From Enterobacter sp. Ag1 (GTDB lineage: Bacteria > Pseudomonadota > Gammaproteobacteria > Enterobacterales > Enterobacteriaceae): 64,000 nucleotides of DNA. Made by a program: the position numbers and the translations under genes. The first letter of the stretch is position 1. Each line of letters begins with the position of its first letter. A model generated the notes under the pieces. The model worked only from the letters and a program-made list of their open reading frames with translations. It did no database searches and was not told the DNA's origin. Positions 1 to 15,073 of the stretch are shown piece after piece. The stretch is taken from NCBI GenBank assembly GCA_000277545.1, contig AKXM01000010.1:1-64000 (forward strand), read 5' to 3'.

Positions 1-1447
<1,447 letters not shown>

Positions 1448-1581
1448 AAAAGTGTTTGATGCTCAAAGAATTAAAACTGTTTATAAAATCAGTAGTCACT
1501 CTTCAAGACTTGATATTTGTTTGCATCCGGAGATGCTGAGATATCAATCCTGCGAGTGCCCACACAGATTGTCTGATAAAT

Positions 1582-1593
1582 TGTTAAAGAGCA
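1582..1593 (-). promoter_or_regulatory. rrn boxA antitermination site in the 16S leader
   Basis: The reverse strand reads TGCTCTTTAACA, the rrn boxA element that loads NusB/S10 for ribosomal antitermination. It is followed by the conserved leader tract of E. coli rrn operons. It lies between the P2 start and the 16S 5' end, as expected. Confidence 0.9.
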
Positions 1594-1623
1594 GTGCTAC
1601 TTTCTCAGTAGCGCGGGCTGTGC

Positions 1624-1651
1624 ATATTACGCTTTCCCGCTGCGTAGTCAA
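1624..1651 (-). promoter_or_regulatory. rrn P2 promoter
   Basis: On the reverse strand there is a -35 TTGACT (1646-1651), a 16-bp spacer and a -10 TAATAT (1624-1629). Transcription would start near 1617, giving a leader of about 170 nt before the 16S, the usual length for rrn P2 transcripts. Confidence 0.85.
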
Positions 1652-1722
1652 GCATTTATTTTTCGCTTCACTCCGCCTGACGCGCCGCTTTGCAAGCCGT
1701 TGTTCCGTGTCAGTGGAGGCGC

Positions 1723-1772
1723 ATTATAGGGAGTTCTTCGGCGGTGACAAGCGTTTATTTAAAAAAACTTTC
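1723..1772 (-). promoter_or_regulatory. rrn P1 promoter with UP element
   Basis: On the reverse strand there is a -35 TTGTCA (1745-1750), a 16-bp spacer and a -10 TATAAT (1723-1728). An A/T-rich tract just upstream (about 1752-1772) resembles the rrn UP element. The promoter begins within 40 bp of the hemG stop codon, so hemG and the rRNA operon are closely packed. Fis sites would be expected further upstream but were not assigned. Confidence 0.85.
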
Positions 1773-1811
1773 TGACCGCATTCTTTTTCGCCAACCCGCT
1801 TATTTACAACG

Positions 1812-2345
1812 CTATTTGGTGCTTAACTGTGCAGTTTCACGGGCAAATCGGGCTACCTGCGGCCAATCGGTATAAACCACTTCTTTACTTGTATCCGTTT
1901 CACCGCCGGTCATTTTCATAATTAAGCGGATCATGAAGCGGTCCAGCCAGCCATAACGCGGGTAACGCAATGCACCGGCAAACACGGCACAATGATCGGG
2001 CTGCCAAACCGAGTTAAGCAAAAACTTGCGGGTATAAAGATTCGTCTGCGGTGAACGCTTCTCTGGTTTACGGGCAACAAGATTGACCGCGAAAAATGCA
2101 CTCGCGCGCTCCTTCAGCTGCAGCTGATACTTTTTCACGAACGCCTCAACAGAGGCATGGAAATGTCCGTAGCGAATAGAAGCACCAATGATCACCCGGT
2201 CGTAATTAGCCCAGGCAAGTTCCTCGCAGCGATGGAGATTGACCACATCGCTCTCCACGCCCAGCTCTTTCAGTTCAGAAGAGATATAAGAAGCAATCTC
2301 ACGAGTTTGACCATCTCGGGTCGAAAACAGAATTAAGGTTTTCAC
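1812..2345 (-). CDS. hemG: Menaquinone-dependent protoporphyrinogen IX dehydrogenase
   Basis: The 177-residue flavodoxin-like protein oxidises protoporphyrinogen IX to protoporphyrin IX, the penultimate step of haem synthesis, and passes electrons to the quinone pool at the inner membrane. The N-terminal [14 protein letters not shown] carries the FMN phosphate-binding loop (about residues 8-14). The long insert and basic C-terminal part typical of HemG rather than of flavodoxins are present. Length is close to E. coli HemG (181). It is the last gene of the pepQ-yigZ-trkH-hemG run, starting 11 bp after trkH, and is followed directly by the rrn promoters. Confidence 0.95.
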   Translation of the reverse strand: MKTLILFSTRDGQTREIASYISSELKELGVESDVVNLHRCEELAWANYDRVIIGASIRYGHFHASVEAFVKKYQLQLKERASAFFAVNLVARKPEKRSPQTNLYTRKFLLNSVWQPDHCAVFAGALRYPRYGWLDRFMIRLIMKMTGGETDTSKEVVYTDWPQVARFARETAQLSTK

Positions 2346-2356
2346 ACAGGCTCCGG

Positions 2357-3808
2357 TTACTCGCGCCAGAAAGTAGGCGTGAACAGTACTAGCAGGGTAA
2401 ATACTTCAAGGCGGCCAAACAGCATATTCACGATCAGGATCCATTTAGCCACGGGATTCATGCTGGCAAAGTTATCGGCAACGACGCCAAGGCCCGGGCC
2501 CAGGTTATTAAGCGTTGCAGCAACAGAGGCAAAAGCAGAGAAGTCATCGACGCCGGTCGCGATGATAGCCAGCATACTGACGATAAACACCAGCGCATAA
2601 GCAGAGAAGAATCCCCATACGGCTTCAAGAATTCGTTCCGGCAAGGCCCGGTTCCCAAGCTTGATGCTGTAAACGGCATTCGGGTGTACCAGGCGTTTCA
2701 GCTCGCGGTTACCTTGTTTAAACAGCAGCAGGATACGAATCACTTTCAGGCCACCGCCGGTAGACCCGGCGCAGCCGCCGATGAAGGCAGAGCAGAGCAG
2801 CAAAACCGGCAAGAATAGCGGCCAGCGAGCGATGCTGTCCGTGGTAAAGCCCGCGGTGGTCGCCATCGACACGACCTGGAAGAAAGCCTGGTTCAAAGTC
2901 TGCCAGGCTGACTGGTAGGTATTATGGAACCAAAGCACCAGAGTACAGACCAGAACCAGCGAGAGCTGTACACCGATAAACATCCGAAATTCCGGATCGC
3001 GCCAGTACACTTTGAGGCTACGCCCGCTCAGCAGGGAGAAGTGCAGACTGTAGTTACAGCCAGAGATCAGCAGGAAGATAGCAATAATGGTATTGATGGT
3101 TGGGCTATTGAAGTAACCCACGCTCGCATCATGTGTCGAGAAGCCACCAATCGCAATAGTAGAGAAGCTATGTCCGATAGCATCAAACGCCGGCATCCCC
3201 GCGAACCAAAGCGCCAGCGCGCAAGCAATCGTCAGCAGGACATAAATGAGCCACAGCGTCTTTGCCGTTTCGGCGATACGCGGGCGCATTTTATTATCTT
3301 TAAGCGGCCCCGGCATTTCTGCCCGATACAGCTGCAACCCACCGACGCCAAGAATAGGCAAGATGGCCACAGCCAGGACGATGATCCCCATCCCGCCGAA
3401 CCATTGCAGCATTTGCCGATAGAAAAGAATCGCATGAGGTAAAGAGTCCAGCCCCACCAGCGTTGTCGCGCCGGTCGTTGTCAGGCCAGAAAAGGATTCA
3501 AAAAAGGCGTCTGTTACCGTCAGATTCGGCCGCTCGGCAAAGACAAACGGCAGCGCACCCACGCTGCCCAGCACAGTCCAGAACAGCACAACGATCAGGA
3601 AGCCTTCCTTCGGTTTGAGATCCCTTTTCTCACGGCGATTTGGCCACCACAGTAAAGAACCTATCGCCAACGCAACAAAAAAGGTTTGCGTAAAGGCGCG
3701 GCCGGCACCGTCTCGATAGATTAGAGCCACTAAGCCGGGGAGTATCATGGTTCCGGAAAAGAGGATAACCAACAGGCCAACGATTCGGGTAATGGCGCGA
3801 AAATGCAT
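2357..3808 (-). CDS. trkH: Trk system potassium transporter, membrane subunit
   Basis: The 483-residue polytopic inner-membrane protein is the K+-translocating subunit of the Trk system and works with the NAD-binding regulator TrkA, which is not encoded here. Four TrkH/KtrB-type pore-loop motifs are visible, each with the selectivity glycine: TTGATT (about 112), AIGGFST (about 219), TTAGFTT (about 315) and NNLGPGLG (about 436). The N-terminal [13 protein letters not shown] start and the length match E. coli TrkH. The gene lies 41 bp after yigZ and 11 bp before hemG, consistent with one transcript. Confidence 0.96.
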   Translation of the reverse strand: MHFRAITRIVGLLVILFSGTMILPGLVALIYRDGAGRAFTQTFFVALAIGSLLWWPNRREKRDLKPKEGFLIVVLFWTVLGSVGALPFVFAERPNLTVTDAFFESFSGLTTTGATTLVGLDSLPHAILFYRQMLQWFGGMGIIVLAVAILPILGVGGLQLYRAEMPGPLKDNKMRPRIAETAKTLWLIYVLLTIACALALWFAGMPAFDAIGHSFSTIAIGGFSTHDASVGYFNSPTINTIIAIFLLISGCNYSLHFSLLSGRSLKVYWRDPEFRMFIGVQLSLVLVCTLVLWFHNTYQSAWQTLNQAFFQVVSMATTAGFTTDSIARWPLFLPVLLLCSAFIGGCAGSTGGGLKVIRILLLFKQGNRELKRLVHPNAVYSIKLGNRALPERILEAVWGFFSAYALVFIVSMLAIIATGVDDFSAFASVAATLNNLGPGLGVVADNFASMNPVAKWILIVNMLFGRLEVFTLLVLFTPTFWRE

Positions 3809-3849
3809 TTCAGCCGCTTCCTTAAATATCTATAAATAACGAGGTGGGA

Positions 3850-4464
3850 TTATTGTTCAAACGGCAATAAATGCAACGCACCGCGGCTAAAGTCACTCAG
3901 CCTGGCGTTGAAGGCAGCCACCTGGGTTTGCGGCAACGCTACGCGCATAGCAACAATGGCCTGGAAGTCGCTTTCCACAATAAGACCATCGCTTTGCTTG
4001 AGTAGCGCTTCCACACCCGCCAGCTGCGAATAGTCGCAATGCAAAGTATATTCGGTTAACGGCACTTTGAGCACTGTAGAAAGCTGGTTTAACGCCAGCT
4101 GTACGCCGCCGCCATAGGCTTTCACCAGGCCACCAGTACCCAGCTTCACCCCACCGTAGTAGCGCACCACCACCGCAGTGATTTCACCAATACCTTTTCC
4201 CATCAGTTGGGCAAGCATAGGTTTCCCTGCGGTGCCTGCAGGCTCACCATCATCCGAGAAACCTAGCTGCTGCGAGTCATCCGGCGCGCCAGCAACCCAC
4301 GCCCAGCAATGGTGACGAGCGTCCGGGTGTTCAGCCCGGATTTTCTCAACAAATGCTTTAGCCGCTATTACCCCATCCGTATGGGCGACAAAGGTAATAA
4401 AGCGGCTTTTCTTGATCTCCTCGCTGACCGTGACGGGCTCGGCAGGGATTGGCCAACTTTCCAT
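3850..4464 (-). CDS. yigZ: IMPACT-family protein YigZ
   Basis: The 204-residue protein has an N-terminal UPF0029/IMPACT domain (roughly residues 15-125, with the GFSDDGEPAGTAGKP motif near 70-85) and a smaller C-terminal alpha/beta domain. Homologues resemble the regulator IMPACT/YIH1; the biochemical role in bacteria is not established. The ATG overlaps the pepQ stop codon (TAATG at 4462-4466), so translation is probably coupled to pepQ. Confidence 0.93.
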   Translation of the reverse strand: MESWPIPAEPVTVSEEIKKSRFITFVAHTDGVIAAKAFVEKIRAEHPDARHHCWAWVAGAPDDSQQLGFSDDGEPAGTAGKPMLAQLMGKGIGEITAVVVRYYGGVKLGTGGLVKAYGGGVQLALNQLSTVLKVPLTEYTLHCDYSQLAGVEALLKQSDGLIVESDFQAIVAMRVALPQTQVAAFNARLSDFSRGALHLLPFEQ

Positions 4465-5795
4465 TACGCGAGCTTCAGGTTACGCGTCATGTTTTCGATG
4501 CTGTTTTCATAGATAACGACGTTATCTTCAATGCGGATGCCGCCAAACGGCTTCAGCGCCTCAATACGCTTCCAGTCGAAGTGTTTGCTGTACTGCCCTT
4601 CACGCCACGGTGCCAGCAGCGATTCGATAAAGTACAAACCGGGCTCAATGGTCAGCACCATGCGAGGTTCCAGCACGCGGGTACAGCGCAGATAAGGATG
4701 CTGCGAAGGTGCAGCCAGATGCGTCCCGGTATCGTCCTGCATAAACCCGGCTACATCGTGAACCTGCAACCCAAGCGGATGCCCGATGCCGTGCGGCATG
4801 AACGGGGTAGTGATCCCGGCTTCCAGCATCGCCTCTTCACTGATGTCGTTCACCAGCTTGTGGCGACGCAGCAGCTTAGCCAGACGCTGATGGAACTGGA
4901 TGTGGTAATCGGTATAGCGCACACCGGACTTCATAGTGTCGATCAGCGCCAGTTGCTCTTCGTTCACGTCTTTAATCAGATGAGCGAAATCGCTGTCGCT
5001 TTGGGTCGTCCAGGTCCGCGTCAGGTCGGCGGCATAGCCGTTATATTCAGCGCCAGCGTCCAGCAGGAAGCTCCGAATTTCGGCAGGGACGCGATGATCC
5101 AGCTTAGTGTAGTGCAGCACCGAAGCATGCTCATTGAGCGCCACGATATTGCCATACGGCACATCGGTATCGCGGTGTCCGGTCGCCGTCAGGTAAGCGA
5201 TGTTAATATCGAATTCGCTCATGCCGGACAGGAACGCTTCGTGCGCAGCGCGATGGCCGACGACTGCCGTTTTCTGTGCTTCGCGCATGCAGGACAGCTC
5301 GTAGTCCGTTTTATAAGCGCGATAATAATGCAGATAGTCGATAACCCCTTTCGGGTTGATGTTGGCTGGCGTGATATCCAACTGTAATGCACGCTCTGGC
5401 ACCGGGCCAATGTAGCCAATATTGCTGCGTGCGGCAGGCAGTTGGCTGCCGATACCGTCGGCTTTTGGCAGCGCAATCACTTCAATATCGTCGGTCCAGA
5501 AGGATTCCGGCAGCGGCTCCACGTTGTGCCAGTAATCCACCGGCAGATAGAACCACAGCTTCGGCTTATTCACGCCATCCACCAGCAGCCAGCAGTTAGG
5601 TACCTGGGTCACCGGCACCCAGGCTTTGAACTGCGGGTTTACTTTAAACGGATAGGCATGATCATCGAGGAAGACATTGAACAGCTCCCCGGAGTGAATA
5701 AGTAATGCATCAAGGTTAAAACGCGCCAGAACGTTGCGGGTACGCTCCTGTAGCGTTACCACATGATCTTTATACAGCGCGGCCAGTGATTCCAT
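4464..5795 (-). CDS. pepQ: Xaa-Pro dipeptidase
   Basis: This 443-residue cytoplasmic metallopeptidase of the M24 family hydrolyses dipeptides with C-terminal proline. The C-terminal pita-bread domain shows the metal-ligand motifs in order: [19 protein letters not shown] (about 240-258), [13 protein letters not shown] (about 336-348), EPGLYF (about 384) and GGIRIEDNV (about 421). Length equals E. coli PepQ. It is the first gene of the pepQ-yigZ-trkH-hemG unit and is divergent from fadB. Confidence 0.96.
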   Translation of the reverse strand: MESLAALYKDHVVTLQERTRNVLARFNLDALLIHSGELFNVFLDDHAYPFKVNPQFKAWVPVTQVPNCWLLVDGVNKPKLWFYLPVDYWHNVEPLPESFWTDDIEVIALPKADGIGSQLPAARSNIGYIGPVPERALQLDITPANINPKGVIDYLHYYRAYKTDYELSCMREAQKTAVVGHRAAHEAFLSGMSEFDINIAYLTATGHRDTDVPYGNIVALNEHASVLHYTKLDHRVPAEIRSFLLDAGAEYNGYAADLTRTWTTQSDSDFAHLIKDVNEEQLALIDTMKSGVRYTDYHIQFHQRLAKLLRRHKLVNDISEEAMLEAGITTPFMPHGIGHPLGLQVHDVAGFMQDDTGTHLAAPSQHPYLRCTRVLEPRMVLTIEPGLYFIESLLAPWREGQYSKHFDWKRIEALKPFGGIRIEDNVVIYENSIENMTRNLKLA

Positions 5796-5942
5796 AATTT
5801 ATCCTTCTGTTTTTGTCTCTGTTCGCATCGCATCTTAGCATACCGGACAAACCGCCGAGTTATTTCCGCCGCCTGTGATCGAGTTTGCAAATATTTAAAG
5901 AGAAATTTGCATTTCATTAACATCAATTCCACACTCCGCTTG

Positions 5943-5959
5943 ATCTGGTACGACCAGAT
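5943..5959. promoter_or_regulatory. FadR operator upstream of fadBA
   Basis: The near-perfect palindrome ATCTGGTACGACCAGAT fits the FadR consensus and has the same form as the E. coli fadB operator. It ends 26 bp before the fadB start codon, so FadR binding would overlap the transcription start and repress until long-chain acyl-CoA accumulates. Confidence 0.85.
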
Positions 5960-5985
5960 CCCATTGCTGGATTCAGGAGACTGAC

Positions 5986-8175
5986 ATGCTCTACCAAGGT
6001 GAAACCCTACATCTCGACTGGCTGGAAGACGGCATCGCCGAACTGGTTTTTGATGCCCCCGGCTCCGTCAACAAGCTGGATACAGCGACCGTCGCCAGCC
6101 TCGGCGAAGCGCTGGCCGTACTTGAAAAACAGCCTAACCTCAAAGGCCTGCTGCTGAGTTCCAGCAAATCCGCCTTCATCGTTGGCGCCGACATTACCGA
6201 ATTCCTGTCGCTGTTCCTGGTCCCTGCCGAACAGCTGACCCACTGGCTGCAATTTGCCAACAGCGTGTTTAACCGCCTGGAGGACTTGCCCGTCCCAACC
6301 ATCGCCGCGGTGAATGGTTACGCGTTGGGCGGCGGATGCGAATGTGTACTGGCAACCGATTACCGTCTGGCAACGCCGGATACCCGTATTGGCCTGCCGG
6401 AAACTAAGCTAGGCATTATGCCGGGCTTTGGCGGTTCCGTTCGTCTGCCGCGTTTATTGGGTGCCGATAGCGCGCTTGAAATTATCACCGCGGGCAAAGA
6501 CGTTGGCGCAGCAGAAGCGCAAAAACTTGGCCTGGTTGATGGTGTGGTAAAAACCGAAAAACTGCGTGACGGCGCACTGGCAGTCCTCCGCCAGGCGATC
6601 AAAGGCGAGCTTGACTGGCAGGCAAAACGCGCCCCGAAACTTGAGCCGTTACGTTTAAGCAAAATCGAAGCCGGTATGAGCTTCACCATTGCTAAAGGCA
6701 TGGTGGCGCAGATCGCCGGGAAGCATTACCCAGCGCCAATGACTGCGGTAAAAACCATTGAAGCTGCCGCCGGTCTTGGCCGCGATGAAGCCCTGAAGCT
6801 GGAAACCCAAAGCTTTGTGCCACTGGCTCGCTCCAATGAAGCCCGCGCGCTGGTCGGCATCTTCCTGAACGATCAGTTTGTCAAAGGCAAAGCGAAAAAA
6901 CTCACCAAAGATATCGAAACGCCTAAACACGCGGCCGTACTCGGCGCGGGTATTATGGGCGGCGGCATTGCTTATCAGTCCGCCTGGAAAGGCGTGCCGG
7001 TCCTAATGAAAGACATTAACGAGAAGTCGCTGGCGCTGGGCATTAATGAAGCCAGCAAGCTGCTGAACAAACAGCTTGAGCGCGGCAAAATTGACGGCAT
7101 GAAGCTGGCACAGGTGATTTCAACCATTCAGCCAACGCTGGAATACGCAGGGTTCGATCGTGTAGACGTTGTCGTTGAAGCCGTAGTTGAAAATCCGAAA
7201 GTGAAAAAAGCGGTGCTGGCAGAAACCGAAGATAAGGTTCGCCCTGATGCCGTGCTGGCTTCCAACACCTCAACCATCCCGATTAGCGAACTGGCAAGCG
7301 GGCTGAAACGCCCGGAAAACTTCTGTGGGATGCACTTCTTCAACCCGGTGCATCGCATGCCGCTGGTTGAAGTCATTCGCGGAGAAAAAACCTCAGACGC
7401 CACCCTCGCCAGAGTGGTGGCATGGGCAAGCAAAATGGGTAAAACCCCTATCGTGGTCAATGACTGCCCGGGCTTCTTCGTCAACCGCGTGCTGTTCCCC
7501 TACTTTGCAGGCTTTAGCCAGTTGCTGCGCGACGGCGCGGATTTCCGCCAGATAGACAAAGTGATGGAAAAACAGTTCGGCTGGCCGATGGGCCCGGCTT
7601 ACCTGCTGGACGTGGTCGGAATTGATACCGCCCATCACGCACAGGCGGTCATGGCCGCAGGCTTCCCGCAGCGTATGAACAAAGATTACCGCGACGCAAT
7701 CGACGTTCTGTTTGATGCCGGACGCTACGGCCAAAAAACCCAGCAGGGCTTCTATCGTTTTAAAGAAGACAGCAAAGGCAAACCGCGCAAAGACCAGGAC
7801 GAAGCTGTTGATGGCCTGCTGGCAGACGTGAGCCAGCCTAAGCGCAGCTTCAGCGACGAAGAAATTATCGCCCGCATGATGATCCCAATGGTCAACGAAG
7901 TGGTTCGCTGCCTCGAAGAAGGCGTGATTGCCAGCCCGGCAGAAGCCGATATGGCGCTGGTTTACGGCCTCGGTTTCCCTCCGTTCCACGGCGGCGCGTT
8001 CCGCTGGCTGGACACCCTGGGCAGCGCGAAGTATTTCGACATGGCGCAGCAGTACCAAAACCTCGGCCCGCTGTACGTCGTGCCTGAAGGCCTTCAGGCC
8101 AAAGCATCACGCAACGAGCCGTACTATCCCCCGGTCGAGCCAGCCCGCCCGACCAGTGACCTGAAAAGCGCCTGA
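5986..8175 (+). CDS. fadB: Fatty acid oxidation complex, alpha subunit
   Basis: The 729-residue multifunctional enzyme (enoyl-CoA hydratase, 3-hydroxyacyl-CoA dehydrogenase, epimerase, isomerase) forms the aerobic beta-oxidation complex with FadA. An N-terminal crotonase domain (about 1-190) has the oxyanion and catalytic segments [11 protein letters not shown] and [15 protein letters not shown]. The NAD-binding Rossmann motif [13 protein letters not shown] lies near 320, and the dehydrogenase motif [14 protein letters not shown] contains the catalytic His near 450. The ATG is preceded by CAGGAGA. Length equals E. coli FadB. fadA follows within 9 bp. Confidence 0.98.
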   Translation: MLYQGETLHLDWLEDGIAELVFDAPGSVNKLDTATVASLGEALAVLEKQPNLKGLLLSSSKSAFIVGADITEFLSLFLVPAEQLTHWLQFANSVFNRLEDLPVPTIAAVNGYALGGGCECVLATDYRLATPDTRIGLPETKLGIMPGFGGSVRLPRLLGADSALEIITAGKDVGAAEAQKLGLVDGVVKTEKLRDGALAVLRQAIKGELDWQAKRAPKLEPLRLSKIEAGMSFTIAKGMVAQIAGKHYPAPMTAVKTIEAAAGLGRDEALKLETQSFVPLARSNEARALVGIFLNDQFVKGKAKKLTKDIETPKHAAVLGAGIMGGGIAYQSAWKGVPVLMKDINEKSLALGINEASKLLNKQLERGKIDGMKLAQVISTIQPTLEYAGFDRVDVVVEAVVENPKVKKAVLAETEDKVRPDAVLASNTSTIPISELASGLKRPENFCGMHFFNPVHRMPLVEVIRGEKTSDATLARVVAWASKMGKTPIVVNDCPGFFVNRVLFPYFAGFSQLLRDGADFRQIDKVMEKQFGWPMGPAYLLDVVGIDTAHHAQAVMAAGFPQRMNKDYRDAIDVLFDAGRYGQKTQQGFYRFKEDSKGKPRKDQDEAVDGLLADVSQPKRSFSDEEIIARMMIPMVNEVVRCLEEGVIASPAEADMALVYGLGFPPFHGGAFRWLDTLGSAKYFDMAQQYQNLGPLYVVPEGLQAKASRNEPYYPPVEPARPTSDLKSA

Positions 8176-9348
<1,173 letters not shown>

Positions 9349-9381
9349 TAAAAAACGAAACTGAGTTTAGTTGCCGTGTTT

Positions 9382-9407
9382 CCCGCCTGTCAGGGGCGGG
9401 TTTTTTA
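9382..9407 (+). terminator. Rho-independent terminator after fadBA
   Basis: A GC-rich stem CCCGCC/GGCGGG with a 7-nt loop is followed by six T residues, 33 bp after the fadA stop. Confidence 0.85.
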
Positions 9408-9419
9408 TATCTGAAAGAT

Positions 9420-9446
9420 AAAAAAAACCACCGACGATGCGGTGGC
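9420..9446 (-). terminator. Rho-independent terminator after fre
   Basis: On the reverse strand the stem CCACCG/CGGTGG is followed by a run of T, 20 bp past the fre stop. It sits back to back with the fadBA terminator and so insulates the convergent units. Confidence 0.8.
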
Positions 9447-9467
9447 TTATTCTGACGACGAACGGCC

Positions 9468-10169
9468 TTAAATAAAGGAGAAAGCGTCGCCGAACATATG
9501 TTCAACCAGCGCCCCGCGCTCGTTGCAGAACAGTTCACGGGCAATTTTCGCCATTTCGAAACGACCTGCGATATAGATATCGTGCCCGCTCAGTGAAGCG
9601 TGATCCTGCATAACGGCGGTGAGTACAGTCCCGCTCCGGCCACGCCAGCCTTCTTCCGGCTGCTCAACCACGGCTTCAACACGCAGATTAGGATGCTGCA
9701 GGGTCAGCCCTTCCAGCTCGGCCAGGTCGTAAAGATGCTTCTCTTCACGGCCGCCCCAATAGATTGCAATTTCACGCTCTGGGTTACGCGCCAGCGCCGT
9801 CAGCAGAATAGAACGAACGTAAGAGAACCCCGTGCCGCCGGCAATCAGGATAAGAGGACGGTCTTCATCTTCGCGCAGCCACGCATCACCGTGTGGCATA
9901 TCAACCACAATTTCCTGCCCTTTCAGAATACGGTCCATTACCGCCATGGCATAGAGGTTGAGCTCAGAGGCACCAATATGTAACTCAATGAACTCACGCT
10001 CGCTCGGCGTGGAAGCCATAGAGAACGGGCGCTTATCCCGCTCATCCATCACCACCATCAAATACTGCCCGGCCTGGAATGAGAAATCGCCTTCCGGCAG
10101 CAATCGAACGCGATATACCGTGTCGGTTATCGCTTCTACCGAGGTCACTTTACAGCTTAAGGTTGTCAT
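9468..10169 (-). CDS. fre: NAD(P)H-flavin reductase
   Basis: The 233-residue cytoplasmic enzyme reduces free riboflavin, FMN or FAD with NAD(P)H and can supply reduced flavin to partners, including the UbiX/UbiD system. The isoalloxazine-binding motif RPFSMAS lies near residue 46, and the pyridine-nucleotide motif [10 protein letters not shown] near 110. The frame is open to 10190, but the start [10 protein letters not shown] at 10169 matches the E. coli protein exactly in position and length. It lies 47 bp downstream of ubiD on the same strand. Confidence 0.95.
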   Translation of the reverse strand: MTTLSCKVTSVEAITDTVYRVRLLPEGDFSFQAGQYLMVVMDERDKRPFSMASTPSEREFIELHIGASELNLYAMAVMDRILKGQEIVVDMPHGDAWLREDEDRPLILIAGGTGFSYVRSILLTALARNPEREIAIYWGGREEKHLYDLAELEGLTLQHPNLRVEAVVEQPEEGWRGRSGTVLTAVMQDHASLSGHDIYIAGRFEMAKIARELFCNERGALVEHMFGDAFSFI

Positions 10170-10216
10170 GCGTCCCCTCTGTCGGGTCAATAATGCTAAA
10201 CCGTAAAGGTCGCCAC

Positions 10217-11701
10217 TCAGGCGCCTTTGTCGTTATCAAAAATAGCCAGTTCATCCCAGATTGCATCAATACGCGCGCATACCTCAACATCTTTCTTGAT
10301 TGGGCGCCCCCATTCACGCTGGGTTTCGCCCGGCCATTTATTGGTGGCGTCCAGTCCCATTTTAGAGCCTAGCCCGGAAACCGGGGAGGCAAAATCCAGA
10401 TAGTCTATCGGCGTGTTATCCACCAGCACCGTATCACGGGACGGATCCATACGCGTAGTGATCGCCCAGATGACATCGTTCCAGTCGCGTGCATTGACGT
10501 CGTCATCACACACAATAACAAACTTGGTGTACATGAACTGACGCAGGAACGACCAAACCCCCATCATGACTCGCTTGGCATGTCCGGCATACTGTTTTTT
10601 AATCGTCACTACCGCGAGTCGGTATGAACACCCTTCCGGCGGGAGATAGAAATCAATAATCTCCGGAAATTGCTTTTGCAGGATGGGTACCAGCACTTCA
10701 TTAAGCGCCACACCCAGCACCGCAGGCTCATCCGGCGGGCGGCCAGTGTAGGTGGAATGGTAAATCGCATCCTGCCGCTGGGTGACGTGGGTTACGGTGA
10801 ATACCGGGAAGCTATCCACTTCGTTGTAGTACCCCGTATGGTCGCCATACGGGCCTTCCGGTGCCATTTCACCAGGCTCAATGTAACCTTCCAGCACAAT
10901 TTCTGCACCTGCAGGAACTTCAAGATCGTTGGAGATACATTTCACGACCTCGGTTTTGGTCCCGCGCAGCAGCCCGGCAAAAGCATATTCGGAAAGCGTA
11001 TCCGGCACCGGCGTCACCGCCCCAAGAATGGTTGCGGGATCTGCGCCAAGCGCGACGGAGACAGGGAAGCGCTCACCCGGGTGAGCCTCACACCATTCCT
11101 GGAAGTCCAGCGCACCGCCGCGATGAGACAACCAGCGCATAATCAGCTTGTTTTTGCCGATCAGCTGCTGGCGGTAAATCCCCAGATTCTGGCGCTCTTT
11201 ATGCGGACCACGGGTGACCGTTAACCCCCAGGTAATCAGCGGGGCGACGTCTTCCGGCCAGCAGCGCATGATCGGAATGCGATTAAGATCGACCTCATCC
11301 CCTTCCCAAACCTGCTCCTGGCAAGGTGCATTACGCAGACGTTTAGTCGGCATATTCAGAACTTGTTTGAACTGCGGCAGCTTATCAAACAGGTCGCGGA
11401 AGCCTTTTGGCGGCTCCGGTTCTTTAAGGAAAGCCAGCAGTTTCCCGACTTCACGCAGGGCAGTAACGTCCTCCTGCCCCATGCCCATCGCTACGCGTTT
11501 CGGCGTTCCAAACAGGTTACATAGCACCGGCATGGTGTAGCCTTTCGGGTTTTCAAACAGCAAAGCCGGGCCACCGGCTCGCAGCGTGCGGTCGGCAATT
11601 TCGGTCATTTCCAGATTCGGATCGACAGGCAATGCGATACGTTTGAGTTCGCCCTGCTGCTCAAGCAGCGCAAGAAATTCGCGTAGGTCGTGGTATTTCA
11701 T
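10217..11701 (-). CDS. ubiD: 3-octaprenyl-4-hydroxybenzoate decarboxylase
   Basis: The roughly 494-residue decarboxylase of ubiquinone synthesis uses prenylated FMN made by UbiX. Sequence identity to E. coli UbiD is very high throughout, including [12 protein letters not shown] near residue 285, which carries the catalytic acidic residues and metal/prFMN contacts. The frame is open for 11 more codons, but [10 protein letters not shown] aligns with the E. coli N terminus, so the ATG at 11701 was chosen. No strong Shine-Dalgarno is visible there, so the exact start carries some doubt. Together with fre, the locus links flavin reduction with a flavin-dependent decarboxylase. Confidence 0.95.
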   Translation of the reverse strand: MKYHDLREFLALLEQQGELKRIALPVDPNLEMTEIADRTLRAGGPALLFENPKGYTMPVLCNLFGTPKRVAMGMGQEDVTALREVGKLLAFLKEPEPPKGFRDLFDKLPQFKQVLNMPTKRLRNAPCQEQVWEGDEVDLNRIPIMRCWPEDVAPLITWGLTVTRGPHKERQNLGIYRQQLIGKNKLIMRWLSHRGGALDFQEWCEAHPGERFPVSVALGADPATILGAVTPVPDTLSEYAFAGLLRGTKTEVVKCISNDLEVPAGAEIVLEGYIEPGEMAPEGPYGDHTGYYNEVDSFPVFTVTHVTQRQDAIYHSTYTGRPPDEPAVLGVALNEVLVPILQKQFPEIIDFYLPPEGCSYRLAVVTIKKQYAGHAKRVMMGVWSFLRQFMYTKFVIVCDDDVNARDWNDVIWAITTRMDPSRDTVLVDNTPIDYLDFASPVSGLGSKMGLDATNKWPGETQREWGRPIKKDVEVCARIDAIWDELAIFDNDKGA

Positions 11702-11890
11702 GCAATTTATCGTGACGTCGGATTTGGCCGTCATTATACGGACTTCACCGCCACCATGCTGTATTTTTGTTAAATTAGCGTGAAACTGGCCGCCTGCTGG
11801 CCGCCCCCGGACAGGTTATACTGAAGCTGTGTATCTCTGCGAAGGACGTTTTGTTATTCTGACGCGCTGAAGCGGGCGAAAAGAGAAATT

Positions 11891-12379
11891 ATGCAATCCT
11901 GGTATCTTCTTTACTGTAAACGTGGTCAATTACTGCGCGCCAAAGAGCATCTTGAGCGCCAGGAAGTTAATTGTCTTACACCAATGATCACGCTGGAAAA
12001 AATGGTGCGTGGTAAAAGAGCTGCGGTCAGCGAGCCTCTGTTCCCTAATTACCTGTTTGTCGAGTTCGATCCAGAATCCATCCATACCACCACGGTGAAT
12101 TCCACCCGTGGCGTCAGCCATTTTGTTCGCTTCGGCGCGCAGCCGGCAACGGTTCCGGAAACAGTGATTCATGAACTGATGCACTATCAAATAGAGAATA
12201 TCCTCGACCCAGAAACGCCGTATCCCGGCGATAGCGTGGTGATTACCGAAGGGGCCTTCAAGGGATTAGAAGCCATCTTCGCTGAACCAGACGGTGAAGC
12301 TCGCTCAATGTTGCTGCTGAATTTACTGAATAAGCAGGTGCAGCAAAGCATCAGGAATACCGACTTCCGCAAGGTTTAA
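11891..12379 (+). CDS. rfaH: Transcription antitermination protein RfaH
   Basis: The 162-residue NusG paralogue is recruited at ops sites in long envelope and virulence operons, where it suppresses pausing and Rho and couples transcription to translation. The NGN domain ([14 protein letters not shown]... with the [12 protein letters not shown] motif) fills residues 1-100. The C-terminal KOW region (about 110-162, [14 protein letters not shown]) is the fold-switching domain. Length equals E. coli RfaH. It is convergent with the tat-hemB operon, with a shared terminator between. Confidence 0.97.
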   Translation: MQSWYLLYCKRGQLLRAKEHLERQEVNCLTPMITLEKMVRGKRAAVSEPLFPNYLFVEFDPESIHTTTVNSTRGVSHFVRFGAQPATVPETVIHELMHYQIENILDPETPYPGDSVVITEGAFKGLEAIFAEPDGEARSMLLLNLLNKQVQQSIRNTDFRKV

Positions 12380-12382
12380 TGC

Positions 12383-12410
12383 AAAGAGGCCAGCAAATGC
12401 TGGCCTCTTT
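12383..12410. terminator. Bidirectional terminator between rfaH and hemB
   Basis: A 13-bp perfect inverted repeat (AAAGAGGCCAGCA with 2-nt loop) has A-rich and T-rich flanks on both sides, between the convergent stops of rfaH and hemB. Confidence 0.85.
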
Positions 12411-12425
12411 CTTCCTGAATCGCAA

Positions 12426-14245
<1,820 letters not shown>

Positions 14246-14262
14246 CTCTCCCTCCAAACGAC

Positions 14263-14282
14263 AACCGCCCCTGAGGGCGGTT
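14263..14282 (-). other. Intercistronic RNA hairpin between tatC and tatD
   Basis: A perfect 8-bp inverted repeat, AACCGCCC/GGGCGGTT with a 4-nt loop, lies in the 43-bp tatC-tatD gap. No T run follows on the coding strand, so it is more likely an RNA processing or stability element than a terminator. It ends about 17 nt before the tatD start codon. Confidence 0.6.
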
Positions 14283-14288
14283 ATTTCA

Positions 14289-15071
14289 TTACTGCTCTTT
14301 TTCCGAGCGCGTCTCTTCAGATTCAGGCTCATCATCTTCATCGCCATTACGCCCTTTTCCGACGTAGAAGCGGGAGAAGAAGACACCAACCTCAAACAGG
14401 CAGTACATTGGCACCGCCAGAAGGGTTTGCGAGAAAACATCCGGCGGCGTTAACAGCATGCCGACAACAAAAGCCCCAACCAGAATATAAGGGCGCTTCT
14501 GTTTCAATGATTCCGGTGTTGTCACCCCCATCCAGCACAGCAGGATAATGGCGACGGGCACCTCAAACGCTACGCCAAAGGCCATGAACAGCGACATCAC
14601 AAAGTCGAGATATTTCGTGATGTCCGTCGAGACGACCACCCCTATTGGCGCAGTTTTTGTCAGGAAACCAAAGGCAAGCGGGAAGACCACAAAATACGCA
14701 AAGGCAATGCCGATATAAAAAAGCAGCGTGCTGGAGAACAGCAGCGGCATCACCAGCTTACGCTCATGCTTGTACAATGCAGGGGCAACAAAAGCCCAGA
14801 TCTGGTACAGAATGACCGGCGCGGCCAGGAACACCGAAACGTAAATGGTTAATTTTATCGGGGTAAAGAACGGTGACGCGACATCGGTCGCAATCATCGT
14901 TGAGCCCAACGGCATATGTTTTATCAGCGGGGCGGAAACCACCTGATAGATGTCATTGGCGAAATAGACCAGCGCCAGGAAAATCACCAGCACGGCGATC
15001 ATGCTGTTCAGCAGACGCTTACGCAGCTCGATCAGATGGCTAATGAGCGGTTGGGTATCTTCAACAGCCAT
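14289..15071 (-). CDS. tatC: Sec-independent protein translocase TatC
   Basis: The 260-residue six-span inner-membrane protein is the twin-arginine signal-peptide receptor, working with TatB and TatA. The conserved N-terminal cytoplasmic region reads [12 protein letters not shown], and the first periplasmic loop and SPFFTPIKL segment are intact. The cytoplasmic C terminus is rich in acidic residues. It starts 2 bp after the tatB stop. Confidence 0.97.
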   Translation of the reverse strand: MAVEDTQPLISHLIELRKRLLNSMIAVLVIFLALVYFANDIYQVVSAPLIKHMPLGSTMIATDVASPFFTPIKLTIYVSVFLAAPVILYQIWAFVAPALYKHERKLVMPLLFSSTLLFYIGIAFAYFVVFPLAFGFLTKTAPIGVVVSTDITKYLDFVMSLFMAFGVAFEVPVAIILLCWMGVTTPESLKQKRPYILVGAFVVGMLLTPPDVFSQTLLAVPMYCLFEVGVFFSRFYVGKGRNGDEDDEPESEETRSEKEQ

Positions 15072-15073
15072 AG

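Noticed and set aside
14246-14440. N-terminal extension of tatD by 65 codons
   Set aside because: It is an out-of-frame reading of the tatC 3' end; the GGAGGGAG-led ATG at 14245 fits.
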